Source of the DNA: Citricoccus alkalitolerans
GTDB lineage: Bacteria; Actinomycetota; Actinomycetes; Actinomycetales; Micrococcaceae
DNA: 64,000 nt
Direction of reading: 5' to 3'
Assembly (NCBI RefSeq): GCF_039528175.1
Contig: NZ_BAAALH010000001.1
Location: 682,001 to 746,000, forward strand
Below the pieces are notes generated by a model that worked only from the letters and a program-made list of their open reading frames with translations, ran no database searches and was not told the DNA's origin. Position numbers and translations under genes: made by a program. Positions 35,170 to 44,078 of this stretch are shown here, in pieces; position 1 is the stretch's first letter; every line of letters starts with the position of its first letter.

Positions 35170-36837
35170 ATGAGTGTGTCAGGCACCCGGACGGAACGTT
35201 CTTCCGCTTCCTGGACGGCCTCGGTGTGGATCCCGGCTGTGCTCGGCTTCGTCGGCTCGGTGGCCGTGATGGCCGGATCCCTGTCCGTGGGCTGGCTGGC
35301 GTCCGTGTCGCCGATCAACCGGTGGGGCTGGCTGATCCCCTGGCGCACCACTGAATCCGGGGTCATCACCGGCACCGTGGTACTCACCCTCGGCTGCTGG
35401 CTCATGTTCTGGGGCTGGCTCCGCCTGGGCCAGGTACTCCGGCCTTTCGGCCCCGGCGCGCTGCGGATCGTCACGCTCACGACGACGGCCTGGATCCTGC
35501 CGCTGTTGGCCTGCCTGCCGATCTTCTCCCGGGACATCTTCGCGTACATCGGTCAGGGCCGGCTGATGATCGCCGGCCGTGACCCCTACGAGGACGGCAT
35601 CTCCACGCTCTCCAATTGGTTCCAGCTGGGCGCGGATACCACCTGGGCGCAGACCGAGACCCCCTACGGTCCGGTGTTCCTGTGGATCGAGCAGTTCGTC
35701 ATGGCCGTGGCCGGGCCGGACGACCCGGACCTGGCCATCTTCCTGTTCCGCCTCGTCGCGGTGGCAGGGGTGGTGCTCATCATGGTCTACGTCCCCAAGC
35801 TGGCCGCCCTGCTGGGCACGAATGCGGCCCAGGCCCAGTGGATCTCGGTGGCCAACCCGTTGTTCCTCATCAGCTTCGTGGCCTCCGGTCACAATGACGC
35901 CCTGATGGTCGGCCTGGCGGTCGCCGGTGTCTGGTATGCGGCGACCAATCGGGGACTGCTCGGTGTCCTGCTGGTGACCGCCTCTCTCGGCATCAAGCCG
36001 ATCACCATGGTGTTGCTGCCCTTCATCGGCCTGCTCTGGGCCGGCCGGGGCGCCAGTTGGGCACGGCGCTTCGGCTACTGGTTCCTGACGGCCGGCATCG
36101 CGGGGGCGATCATGGTGGTGGTCGGGTTGCTCAACGAGTTCGGCTTCGGGTGGCTGACGGTCATGCTCGGCACCGGCACCGGCTCCGTGCCCTGGTCCCC
36201 GGTCGGGATCCTGGCCGAGGGCACCAAGGTGATCCTCGGCTCGCTCGGGATCGAAGACAACTGGGTGCTCGACGCCTTCAAGACCGCCGGCCGGCTGTTG
36301 TCCATCCTCATCGTCATCTGGCTCATGTTCCGCGGCCGGCACGAGCACCTCATGCAGCGGCTGACGTGGGCCTTCACCGCGCTGGTGGTGCTGACGCCGA
36401 TCATCCAGCCCTGGTACCTGCTGTGGCTCCTCCCGTTCTTCGCCGTGCTGGGGATCCGCAGTGACTGGCAGCTGAAATGGGTGGTGTTCACGGTGGCCTT
36501 CTTCGTGGCCTTCGGTGCAGCCGACCAATTGTTCGTATGGCAGTTCCTCGGCATCGGCGAGCAGCTGGCCCACCTGGCCACCTTCCTGTCCTGGGCCTGC
36601 ATGCTGTGGATCCTGCTGTTGGACCCCTGGACCAGTTCCATTCTGAAAGAAGAGTGGCACGTGCGGGCCGCCCTGCGCCGGACGGTGGCCCGGCTGAGGG
36701 GCCGTCCCGATGCTTCCAACGCTTCCGACGGGTTGACGCCCGCGGGCGAGCCCGGCCCCCAGGCCGGAGTCGCCTCCGCCGGAGAGCCTGACCGGACGGG
36801 GGACAGACGGGCAGACCAGGGGACGACCCCCTCGTGA
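35170..36837 (+). CDS. polytopic alpha-1,6-mannosyltransferase, MptA/MptB-like (first copy)
   Basis: 555-residue GT-C glycosyltransferase with about 13 membrane helices, expected to use polyprenyl-phosphate-mannose on the outer face of the membrane to extend lipomannan. The catalytic acidic motif is FSRD with Asp122 in the first extracytoplasmic loop, followed by AYIGQGRLMIAGRDPYEDG, TPYGPVFLW, GHNDALMVG and IIQPWYLLW. The C-terminal ~65 residues are a disordered Pro/Ala/Asp-rich tail. GGAAGGA before ATG 35170. The stop overlaps the next start (GTGA). Confidence 0.87.
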   Translation: MSVSGTRTERSSASWTASVWIPAVLGFVGSVAVMAGSLSVGWLASVSPINRWGWLIPWRTTESGVITGTVVLTLGCWLMFWGWLRLGQVLRPFGPGALRIVTLTTTAWILPLLACLPIFSRDIFAYIGQGRLMIAGRDPYEDGISTLSNWFQLGADTTWAQTETPYGPVFLWIEQFVMAVAGPDDPDLAIFLFRLVAVAGVVLIMVYVPKLAALLGTNAAQAQWISVANPLFLISFVASGHNDALMVGLAVAGVWYAATNRGLLGVLLVTASLGIKPITMVLLPFIGLLWAGRGASWARRFGYWFLTAGIAGAIMVVVGLLNEFGFGWLTVMLGTGTGSVPWSPVGILAEGTKVILGSLGIEDNWVLDAFKTAGRLLSILIVIWLMFRGRHEHLMQRLTWAFTALVVLTPIIQPWYLLWLLPFFAVLGIRSDWQLKWVVFTVAFFVAFGAADQLFVWQFLGIGEQLAHLATFLSWACMLWILLLDPWTSSILKEEWHVRAALRRTVARLRGRPDASNASDGLTPAGEPGPQAGVASAGEPDRTGDRRADQGTTPS

Positions 36838-38465
36838 CCGCCTCCGAACCGACGGGCACCCCCTCCGGTGCCCTGGCCGGACTACGACGCCGGCTCGGCG
36901 CCTTCCCGCTGACCCACCGACTGGTGGGCGGTCCGGACGAGGAGACGGCCCCGAGCCTGTGGCAGGGGCTCATCGGATCACTCCTGATCATGATCGGCTC
37001 CTGGGGTGTCGGCTGGCTCGCCATGACGCCGGCCTCGGTCTTCGCCCGGACCACCGTGCTCAACCCGCTCCGCGTGGAGCCGGTGGGCGTGGTGGTCTGC
37101 GCCATCCTCCTGGTCCTGGGATCACTGTTGCTGGTGCGGGCATGGCTGCGGCTGGGCCAACGCCTCGAGGGCCGATGGGCCATGGCCGGGCCGGTGGTGG
37201 TCCGGGCTACCTGGTTGTGGGCCGGTCCGCTCATGGTGACCTTCCCCGTGTTCTCGAGGGATGTCTATTCCTACCTCAGCCAGGGGCGGCTCCTGCATGC
37301 CGGGCTGAATCCCTACGAGGACTGGATCTCCGAGCTGCCCGGCTGGTTCATGCAGGGCGCGGACTCCATCTGGGCCGAGTCACCCTCGCCCTACGGGCCC
37401 TTGTTCCTGCTGGTCTCCCGGGCCGTCTGGTTCCTGACCGGTGGGAGTCCCGAGCCAGCCCTGCTGCTGTTCCGCCTCGTCTCGGTGGCCGGGTTGGCGC
37501 TGTGCCTGTGGGCGGTGCCGCGGCTGGCCCGGCGGTTCAGAACCGACCCCGGGTGGGCGGTGTGGATCTCTGTGGCCAATCCGCTGTTCGCGCTCTACAT
37601 GATCGCCGGCATCCACAACGACTCGCTGATGGTGGGCCTCTTGCTGGCCGGATTCGTGCTCTTGACTCCGGGAGCCTCGCGTGGCCGTAGCCTGGCCGGG
37701 CTCGTGCTCGTGTCCCTCTCGATCGCCATCAAGCCGTTGACGATCCTCGCGCTGCCCTTCGCCGGGTTGTTGCTGCTTCGGGACGCTCCGGGGTCTCCGC
37801 GTTGGGGGGCGCGAGCAAAGGTCTGGACGTGGTGCCTGCTGGTGGCAGCGGTGGTGCTGACGGGCATGGGGGCCCTCACCGGGCTCTGGTTCGGGTGGAT
37901 CCCGGCCATGCTGACCTCAGGCGATGCCGCCTTCCCCTACGCGCCCTTCGGGATCCTCGGCCTGGGGGCCGGCTGGGCCGTGGATGCGGTGTCCGGCGCG
38001 GGGGTCCGCCCGGTGGCCGACCTCGTCTACACGCTGGGCAAGGTGGCGGTGATCGGTTTCACGGCCTGGCTGGCCCTCACGCGCCGGCCCATCCACCCCG
38101 TGCTGGCCACCGGCCTGGCCCTGCTGGCCGCCGTCCTGCTCGCGCCGATCATCCAGCCCTGGTACCTGCTGTGGGTGCTGCCGATGTTCGCCGTCGTCCG
38201 GCGTTGGCGAGGGTGGCCCGTGTGGACGCTGTACCTGTTGGTCATGGTGCTCGTGGTGGTCGGCGTGGTGGACCAGTTGTCCGTGGCGCAGTGGATTTCC
38301 CTGTTCTGGGTGCGAATCACCGCTGCGGTCTTCGGACTCGCCTATATGGTGTTCATTGTCTTTCTCGATCCCAAGACGTCCACGCTGTTCCCCTTCACCG
38401 CACGGTGGAGGTCGCCGGGACGCCCGAACGCCACCACCCGCCAGACCAATCAGGAGACCTTGTGA
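36834..38465 (+). CDS. polytopic alpha-1,6-mannosyltransferase, MptA/MptB-like (second copy)
   Basis: 543 residues, a clear paralogue of the preceding protein with the same order of motifs: VFSRDVYSYLSQGRLLHAGL (catalytic Asp143), SPYGPLFLLV, GIHNDSLMVGLLLAG and IIQPWYLLWVLP. Tandem copies suggest division of labour, such as early versus distal mannan extension as with MptB and MptA in mycobacteria; which is which cannot be said. GTG 36834 overlaps the previous stop by 4 nt, and its own stop overlaps the GT87 gene likewise. Confidence 0.87.
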   Translation: MTASEPTGTPSGALAGLRRRLGAFPLTHRLVGGPDEETAPSLWQGLIGSLLIMIGSWGVGWLAMTPASVFARTTVLNPLRVEPVGVVVCAILLVLGSLLLVRAWLRLGQRLEGRWAMAGPVVVRATWLWAGPLMVTFPVFSRDVYSYLSQGRLLHAGLNPYEDWISELPGWFMQGADSIWAESPSPYGPLFLLVSRAVWFLTGGSPEPALLLFRLVSVAGLALCLWAVPRLARRFRTDPGWAVWISVANPLFALYMIAGIHNDSLMVGLLLAGFVLLTPGASRGRSLAGLVLVSLSIAIKPLTILALPFAGLLLLRDAPGSPRWGARAKVWTWCLLVAAVVLTGMGALTGLWFGWIPAMLTSGDAAFPYAPFGILGLGAGWAVDAVSGAGVRPVADLVYTLGKVAVIGFTAWLALTRRPIHPVLATGLALLAAVLLAPIIQPWYLLWVLPMFAVVRRWRGWPVWTLYLLVMVLVVVGVVDQLSVAQWISLFWVRITAAVFGLAYMVFIVFLDPKTSTLFPFTARWRSPGRPNATTRQTNQETL

Positions 38466-39949
38466 ACCAGACCGGACCAGCGAAGGCCGCACCCAGGGCG
38501 GGGTCTCGCGCAGGCTTCCGTGCCGGCGGACCGGACCGCCGGCTGCTGCTGGTGCTGGTGGGCGCGACCCTGCTGGCGGCCGTGGTGGCGGTGCTGTCCA
38601 AGCAGTGGTGCCGTCTCAACGGCTGGGAGGCACCGGGGGTGCACATACACATGTGCTATTCGGACTTCGGACAGCTCTTCCCCACGCGTGGCCTGGCTGA
38701 GGGATACTTCCCGTTCTTTACGCCGTTGCCCGAGGACCAGTGGATGGAGTACCCGGCGCTACTGGCCGTCGTCGCCGGGGTGACCTCGTGGTTCGTGCCG
38801 CAGGACGGGACGATGCTGGAACGGACGGTCACCTACTTCGACATCAACGCGGTCGGCGCCCTGCTCTGCTGGCTGATCGTCGTGATCGCGACCGCCTACA
38901 CCGCACGCGGCCGGCCCAAGGACGCACTGATGGTGGCGGTGGCGCCGGGCATCATCCTGACCTCCTTCCTGAACTGGGACCTGTGGGCCGTCATGCTGGC
39001 CGCCCTCGGCCTGCTGCTCTGGTCCCGTAATTGTCCGGTCCTCGCCGGGGTGGCGCTCGGCCTCGGAGCGGCCATGAAGCTGTATCCGTTGTTCTTCTTC
39101 GGCGCGATCCTCGTGCTCTGCTGGCGAGCCGGGAAGCTGGGCGTCTTCTTCAAATCCCTGGCCGCCGGGGCGGTGGCCTGGCTGGCCGTCAACGTTCCCT
39201 TCATGCTGACCGCCTTCGATCAGTGGAGCCGGTTCTACACCTTCTCGGGCGACCGCGAGGTGTCCTTCTCCTCGATGTGGCTGGCCCTCACCTGGACCGG
39301 CTGGTCCGGCGAGACGTTCTCGCTGATCTCGAATGGACTCTTCGCCCTGTGCTGCCTGGGAATCGCCTACCTGGGTCTCTCGTCCCGGCACCGTCCCCGG
39401 ATGGCCCAGCTCTGCCTGCTGATCGTCGCGGCCTTCATTCTGCTGGGGAAGGTGTACTCACCGCAGTTCGTGATGTGGCTGATCCCGCTGGTCGTCCTGG
39501 CCCGCCCGAACTGGCGGCAGTTCTGGATCTGGCAGGCGGTGGAGGTCTACCACTGGGGCGGCGTGTGGATGGAGTCCGCCCGCATCACCTCGGAGGGCGC
39601 CTTCGGTGGGGGAGCGCTGTGGATCCCGCTCTGGTACGGATCCGGGGTCGTGCTGCACATGGCCGCCGTGATCTGGATCTGCGTCTCCGTCATCCGGGAC
39701 ATCCTCGACCCAGACCGTGACCCGGTCCGCCGCTCCGCAGCGGCTGGTGCGTCGCGGGACCCGGCCTCAGCTGTCACCGGGGCGCCAGCTGTCACGGCCG
39801 CGCCGGGTGCCACCACCGAGGCCTCGGCCATCGACGCCACACCTTCGGTGTCACTGCCGCCCTACGACCCCTCGGCGGGAATCCTGGCGGAGGAGCCGGA
39901 TCGATTCCTGCTGCCTCCAGCTGGCCGAGGCCGCGTCCTGACCGGCTGA
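38462..39949 (+). CDS. GT87 (DUF2029) membrane mannosyltransferase
   Basis: 495-residue polytopic GT-C protein of the GT87/PimE kind. Visible blocks are CYSDFGQLFPTRGLAEGY near residues 62-79 (with the acidic residue expected for catalysis), WMEYPALLAVVAGV, TSFLNWDLWAVMLAALGLLL, GAAMKLYPLFF and KVYSPQFVMWLIPL. In mycobacteria GT87 enzymes add alpha-1,2-mannose. Third gene of the overlapping operon, GTG 38462 (GTGA overlap). The C-terminal ~80 residues are a disordered Ala/Thr/Pro tail. Confidence 0.85.
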   Translation: MNQTGPAKAAPRAGSRAGFRAGGPDRRLLLVLVGATLLAAVVAVLSKQWCRLNGWEAPGVHIHMCYSDFGQLFPTRGLAEGYFPFFTPLPEDQWMEYPALLAVVAGVTSWFVPQDGTMLERTVTYFDINAVGALLCWLIVVIATAYTARGRPKDALMVAVAPGIILTSFLNWDLWAVMLAALGLLLWSRNCPVLAGVALGLGAAMKLYPLFFFGAILVLCWRAGKLGVFFKSLAAGAVAWLAVNVPFMLTAFDQWSRFYTFSGDREVSFSSMWLALTWTGWSGETFSLISNGLFALCCLGIAYLGLSSRHRPRMAQLCLLIVAAFILLGKVYSPQFVMWLIPLVVLARPNWRQFWIWQAVEVYHWGGVWMESARITSEGAFGGGALWIPLWYGSGVVLHMAAVIWICVSVIRDILDPDRDPVRRSAAAGASRDPASAVTGAPAVTAAPGATTEASAIDATPSVSLPPYDPSAGILAEEPDRFLLPPAGRGRVLTG

Positions 39950-40000
39950 CCCCATCCCACCCGGCTCCGCTGTGCACCTCAGAGGCGCTCCTCACACTCA

Positions 40001-40061
40001 TCATCCGGACATCCGGGTGTCTCCCGTGGATTTCGGTCGAGACACCCGGAAATCCGGATGA
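40001..40061. terminator. large hairpin A between the GT87 and AbiEi-like genes
   Basis: Arm 40001-40023 pairs with 40039-40061: an 11-bp perfect inner stem (CCGGGTGTCTC/GAGACACCCGG) and a 12-bp outer stem with two mismatches. It lies between convergent genes, so it can terminate both. The inner sequence recurs in hairpin B at 41423-41466. Confidence 0.7.
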
Positions 40062-40102
40062 CGAGATGGCAAGTGGCACCCCGAAGCCCGGTGTCGCCAG
40101 GG

Positions 40103-41230
40103 TTACCGCAGCGGCACGCCATGCTCCGCGAGCATCCGGCCGAAGGCCCGAGGGTTCTTGAGGTCGCTGTCGATCCACCGCACAACGTCATAGCCGAGTC
40201 GCGCGAGCATCAGCTCTCGTTTCTTCTCCCGAGCGAGGGCGTCGTCACCGCCGTTCGGTCCGGCCAGGGCGGCCCCGTACTTCATCAGACCGTCGAACTC
40301 GCCCAGCAAGATCCTGGCCCGCAGGGTGCTGCGTCTCCACTTGAAGTCGGTTCTCGCGACCTCGCGACCGGTGGCGTCCAAGACCTGGTATTGAAGATCA
40401 GGGACTTCAAAGCCCAACTGGTAGATGAGCGCCCTGCTGGCTGATTCCTTCGGGGACTCAGATCGGGGATCGGCAAAGCTCATCGTGAGACAAGCGCGTC
40501 GATGTGCGGCCCGAGAGAGGGCCAGGTCCTCGATCAGGGTGGCGGTTGCAGCGAATTCATCGGGACGGTGTCGAAGCAGGTGGTCTGACATCGAGATGGT
40601 GTCGATCAGGGATCCGCTGCTGAAAGCGGCCGCACAGGCCCAGGGAACCGAGTCCGCCAGGACATGGCCGATGAACCGTCCGTCACTCAGATGGACTGGA
40701 ACGACCCCGAATTCGGGGCTGGTCTGGAGCAGCGACGGCGGAATGTTCCAGAGCGCTCTCGTGACGGGAAGACCGGGCAGTGTGCGGCGCGCAAGCTTGA
40801 GGCCTTCCGCTCGTAGGGAACCGACCAGGCGCGAAGCTGCGTCGACGTTGACATAGGGATTGCGTGCGGGTGAGCAACCGGACCCACCCCGGGACGTGGC
40901 GCGCGTGTGGATGACATCCAGAGTGTCTGCGGAGGGAAGTCCGTGGAGGACGGCGGCCGTCTGGTGGCAGAACACCACGTCTCGGTTGCGCGACGCCGCA
41001 TGGGCGACCACGGCCAGGAGATGTCGATCCCACGGGGCCGACCGAAGCCACGTCTCCAGGGCACAGTAGGTCCCGCGGGCGAGCCGGACGAGTTGACCAT
41101 CCCGGGCACGGCGGGCCAAAGCCTCACTCTGCCAAGCGTCGCCGTGGGCCGACAGGAGAATCGGGTCGGAGGCGGCAGTCGAAGGGGCGGAGAGCAAGGC
41201 CTCTGATGCGAGCGGAACCAGACTGGGCAC
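40103..41230 (-). CDS. AbiEi-like winged-helix protein with DUF559/Vsr-like C-terminal domain
   Basis: 375 residues. The N-terminal part resembles the AbiEi antitoxin-type winged helix (SEALARRARDGQLVRLARGTY, VVFCHQTAAVLHGLP). The C-terminal ~110 residues look like a DUF559-type PD-(D/E)xK fold: ESASRALIYQLGFEVPDLQ, VARTDFKW, LLGEFDGLMKYG, then EKKRELMLARLGYDVVRW, giving a plausible E...D...ExDGxxKY active site. Such solitary proteins are common in Micrococcaceae. No AbiEii-like toxin is adjacent, so a toxin-antitoxin role is not supported. It is flanked by two related hairpins. Confidence 0.68.
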   Translation of the reverse strand: MPSLVPLASEALLSAPSTAASDPILLSAHGDAWQSEALARRARDGQLVRLARGTYCALETWLRSAPWDRHLLAVVAHAASRNRDVVFCHQTAAVLHGLPSADTLDVIHTRATSRGGSGCSPARNPYVNVDAASRLVGSLRAEGLKLARRTLPGLPVTRALWNIPPSLLQTSPEFGVVPVHLSDGRFIGHVLADSVPWACAAAFSSGSLIDTISMSDHLLRHRPDEFAATATLIEDLALSRAAHRRACLTMSFADPRSESPKESASRALIYQLGFEVPDLQYQVLDATGREVARTDFKWRRSTLRARILLGEFDGLMKYGAALAGPNGGDDALAREKKRELMLARLGYDVVRWIDSDLKNPRAFGRMLAEHGVPLR

Positions 41231-41422
41231 GAGATCATACTGGGTTGCACCCCGTTTACTGGGCCACCGAAGTAGGGCCTGCTGTGGACGAGGCGGCGAG
41301 GACAGTCCACTGTGGAGTAGCGGTGGCGTCCGGAGTGGAGCGTGGATCGGTACTCGGCTGCGAGCCGCACGGTGATGTGAGTGGCCCGGTCAGGAGCCAG
41401 TGGACGGTGGCCCATCATGGGG

Positions 41423-41466
41423 AAATCCGGGTGTCGTGGCCTATTTCAGCTGCGACACCCGGATTT
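41423..41466. terminator. hairpin B after the PucR-type gene
   Basis: Perfect 14-bp stem AAATCCGGGTGTCG/CGACACCCGGATTT with a 16-nt loop, 89 nt beyond the PucR-type stop in its direction of transcription. The arm core CCGGGTGTC is shared with hairpin A. Confidence 0.65.
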
Positions 41467-41469
41467 GCG

Positions 41470-41508
41470 CATGACCAACAGACATGACCAGCACACATGA
41501 CCGGCGGA
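41470..41508. repeat. three 13-nt direct repeats
   Basis: CATGACCAACAGA, CATGACCAGCACA, CATGACCGGCGGA in tandem, directly beside hairpin B. The first seven bases are identical in all units. Confidence 0.7.
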
Positions 41509-41554
41509 GATCACGAGCGCACGTCAGCCAGGGGGCGGCCCCTGCCTGCCCGAT

Positions 41555-42871
41555 CTACTCGGTCGGTCCGCTCTCCACCATCCTCCGGGCGCGCAGCACG
41601 AGTTCCAGTTCGAACCGCACTGCCGGCCGATCCAGCTCGCCGCCGAACAACTCCCGCAACTGGGCCACCCGGTAGCCCACCGTCTGCGGATGGATGCCCA
41701 GTTCATGGGCCACGGGATTGCGCTGGCCCCAGTGCACCAGCCAGGACAACAGGGTCTCCTCCAGGGTGGTGCGCTTCGTGCCGCTGAGTCCGTCCAGGGG
41801 TGCCAGGCGCCGAGCGGCCAGGTCCGCCATCACCTGGGTCTCTGCTCCGAGGATGATCTGCGCCAGGTGGTCAGAGGCGAAGACCGGGTCGCCGTCCCCG
41901 GGGGGCTCGGCGTGCAGCTGTGGCAATTGATCCGCGACGAGCCGTGCCACGCGGTGGGAGTGTGCCACCCCGTCCCACTCGACGGCGGGACCGAGAACGG
42001 CGGAGGTGCCGGCGAAGACCTCTCGCAACCGGGGGCGCAGGCGTTCGGACTGTGGTGCGGCCACGATCGCGGTCGCCTCGGACTCGCGCTCCACCACGAT
42101 GCCCGAGATGCCCAGGCGGGTGCGGACCCCGGACGCGGCTGCCAGGGGCAACACGACTGCCGCCATGCGCTGAGGCAGGTGCCAGTCGGCTCCCGAGGCC
42201 AGCCGCCGCACCTCGTGGATCTCGGCGCCTCCACCCACGAGCGCCGCCACCAGGTCGGCACGCCGTAGCTCCAGCGCGCCCGCGTGGGCCGATTGCTCCA
42301 CCGCGTAGGCCTGGACGCTCACGGCGGACAGCTCGTCGATGTAGGCCAGGATCGTCTCCCCGAGATCCACCACCACGTCCATCGCCATGCCCTGCTCGGC
42401 ACACGCCTCGGACAGGCCGCGGAACGTGATCCGGGCACTCGTGCGATACGCCGCCAGCAGCGCGTCCATGCTGCGGCCTTGCCGGTACTCGCCGGCCCCG
42501 AGCGCCGCCACCAGTTCGCGCGACTCCTCGTTCAGGGCAGGATCGGCCGTCCCCGGCAGGGACAGCAGTTGCTCCAGGGCGCCCTGCACACCGAGGAAGA
42601 GCACCTCGCTGAATCGCTCGGTCCTGGTGATCTGATAGGCGGGGATCTGATTCGGCACCGTCTGGATGATCTGCTCGACGACGGCCGGCACGGCGGGTGC
42701 CAACAATTCCGCCAGTTCCGGAGGCAGCGACAACCACGGTGGCCGGGACGCGTCCCTGGCATCGGAGGTTCCCCGGGAGCGTGGTGCCTGCGGGGTCTCC
42801 CGGACCTGCGGTGGCGGTGGACCGCCGGCTAACGGATGCGATGGCAGACTATCCTCGGACGACAGATTCAT
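41555..42871 (-). CDS. PucR-type transcriptional regulator
   Basis: 438 residues with a C-terminal PucR helix-turn-helix (VAHELGIHPQTVGYRVAQLR, near 390-410) and a large N-terminal RsbRD/GGDEF-like sensory part (LAAYRTSARITFRGLSEA). The first ~45 residues are Pro/Ser-rich. It is transcribed away from the ferredoxin reductase-desaturase pair with 59 nt between starts. Proteins of this type are regularly found beside DesA3-like desaturases and may control them; this is inference from position. Confidence 0.82.
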   Translation of the reverse strand: MNLSSEDSLPSHPLAGGPPPPQVRETPQAPRSRGTSDARDASRPPWLSLPPELAELLAPAVPAVVEQIIQTVPNQIPAYQITRTERFSEVLFLGVQGALEQLLSLPGTADPALNEESRELVAALGAGEYRQGRSMDALLAAYRTSARITFRGLSEACAEQGMAMDVVVDLGETILAYIDELSAVSVQAYAVEQSAHAGALELRRADLVAALVGGGAEIHEVRRLASGADWHLPQRMAAVVLPLAAASGVRTRLGISGIVVERESEATAIVAAPQSERLRPRLREVFAGTSAVLGPAVEWDGVAHSHRVARLVADQLPQLHAEPPGDGDPVFASDHLAQIILGAETQVMADLAARRLAPLDGLSGTKRTTLEETLLSWLVHWGQRNPVAHELGIHPQTVGYRVAQLRELFGGELDRPAVRFELELVLRARRMVESGPTE

Positions 42872-42930
42872 GGCAGCAATCGTATCCGTTCGGTGCAGAA
42901 ATTAGTTGGCGGGGCGCATAGTCTGGACAC

Positions 42931-44001
42931 ATGGCTAGTCGTTCCCTCGTGTCGGTATTCTCCTTGTTCTCCTCTGTCCTGGCGACGCCCCGCTCGCCTC
43001 GCGATTTCCTCGCGTTGTTGGACCCGGTGCACTCCTCCCGGCAACTGCGCGGCATCGTCACCCACGTCTCCCGTCCGGTTCCTGGCACGGCCACGATCTC
43101 GTTCCGCACGGGCCCCGGTTGGAAGTCCCATGAGGCTGGCCAGTGGGCCCGCATCGGGGTGGACGTCAATGGGGTGCGCCAGTGGCGGTCCTACTCCCTC
43201 TCCGCCGCTGCGGGGGAGGATCCCGAGATCACCGTCACGGACATCGGTAAGGTCTCCGGGGCGCTGGTCCGCAACACCGAGCCCGGAGACGTCCTGTTCC
43301 TGGACCGCCCGGAAGGGGACTTCACCCTTCCCGAGCACCCCCGGCCCCTGCTGATGCTCACCGCCGGATCCGGCATCACGCCCGTGATGTCCATGGTCCG
43401 AACCCTGGTGCCGCGTCGCCCTGACGCGGACGTGGTCCTCATCCACTCCACCCGCACCTCCGAATCCTCTCCGTTCCGCGAGGAACTGGACGAGCTCGCC
43501 CAGCAGTTCCCCGGGCTGCGGGTCCACCACCACACCACGGCGGACGAGGGCCGGCTCGACCTGACCGGCCCCCACGCCGTGGACACCCTCTGCCCCGACT
43601 GGCGTGACCGGGCGGCCTACGCCTGCGGACCCACGGGCTTCCTCGACGACGCCGAGGAACTCTGGAAACGCGAGACCGGTTCCGGCGCGGCCGGGCTCAA
43701 GATCGAGCGTTTCCAAGCTGAACTGGCCGGCGGGGTCGCCGGCGCCGGCGGCCTGGCCGTCTTCGAGAACTCGGACCTCGAGTCCGAGGCGGCCGGGGAC
43801 ACCCCCTTGCTGGAGGTCGCGGAGGACGCCGGCGTGGCCGCTCCCAGCGGTTGCCGCATGGGGATCTGCCACGCCTGCCTGATCCCGCTGCGCTCCGGCC
43901 AGGTCACCGACCTGCGCACCGGCGAGGTGCATGGGGATCCCGGTGAACTCATCCAAACTTGCGTCAGTGCGGCCGCCGGCCCCGTCAGCCTCGCGCTGTA
44001 G
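42931..44001 (+). CDS. ferredoxin reductase with C-terminal 2Fe-2S domain (desaturase partner)
   Basis: 356-residue electron-transfer protein: FAD-binding barrel with WRSYSLSAA (about 92-100), NAD(P)-binding domain starting LMLTAGSGITPVMSMV and ACGPTGFL, then plant-type ferredoxin domain with the cluster Cys in APSGCRMGICHACLI and LIQTCVSAA. It should pass electrons from NAD(P)H to the desaturase encoded 77 nt downstream, as Rv3230c does for DesA3. ATG 42931 (MASRSLVSVF). Confidence 0.9.
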   Translation: MASRSLVSVFSLFSSVLATPRSPRDFLALLDPVHSSRQLRGIVTHVSRPVPGTATISFRTGPGWKSHEAGQWARIGVDVNGVRQWRSYSLSAAAGEDPEITVTDIGKVSGALVRNTEPGDVLFLDRPEGDFTLPEHPRPLLMLTAGSGITPVMSMVRTLVPRRPDADVVLIHSTRTSESSPFREELDELAQQFPGLRVHHHTTADEGRLDLTGPHAVDTLCPDWRDRAAYACGPTGFLDDAEELWKRETGSGAAGLKIERFQAELAGGVAGAGGLAVFENSDLESEAAGDTPLLEVAEDAGVAAPSGCRMGICHACLIPLRSGQVTDLRTGEVHGDPGELIQTCVSAAAGPVSLAL

Positions 44002-44078
44002 CGCGCGGCAGGGACTGCGAACCGTCGCTGTCGCCACGTACCACCCCAGACCATCCGACGCCCACTCCTAGGAGCCTC

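Larger units (their letters stand above)
41231..41554. other. intergenic region with hairpin B and a short tandem repeat
   Basis: 324 nt with no convincing gene. It contains the promoter of the AbiEi-like gene, the hairpin at 41423-41466 and a triplicated 13-mer at 41470-41508, all downstream of the PucR-type regulator stop. Confidence 0.6.

Noticed and set aside
40103..41230. Type IV toxin-antitoxin system
   Set aside because: The AbiEi-like domain is present but there is no AbiEii-type nucleotidyltransferase next to it, and the C-terminus looks nuclease-like.
41470..41508. CRISPR-like array
   Set aside because: Three 13-nt units without spacers and no cas genes; just a short tandem repeat.
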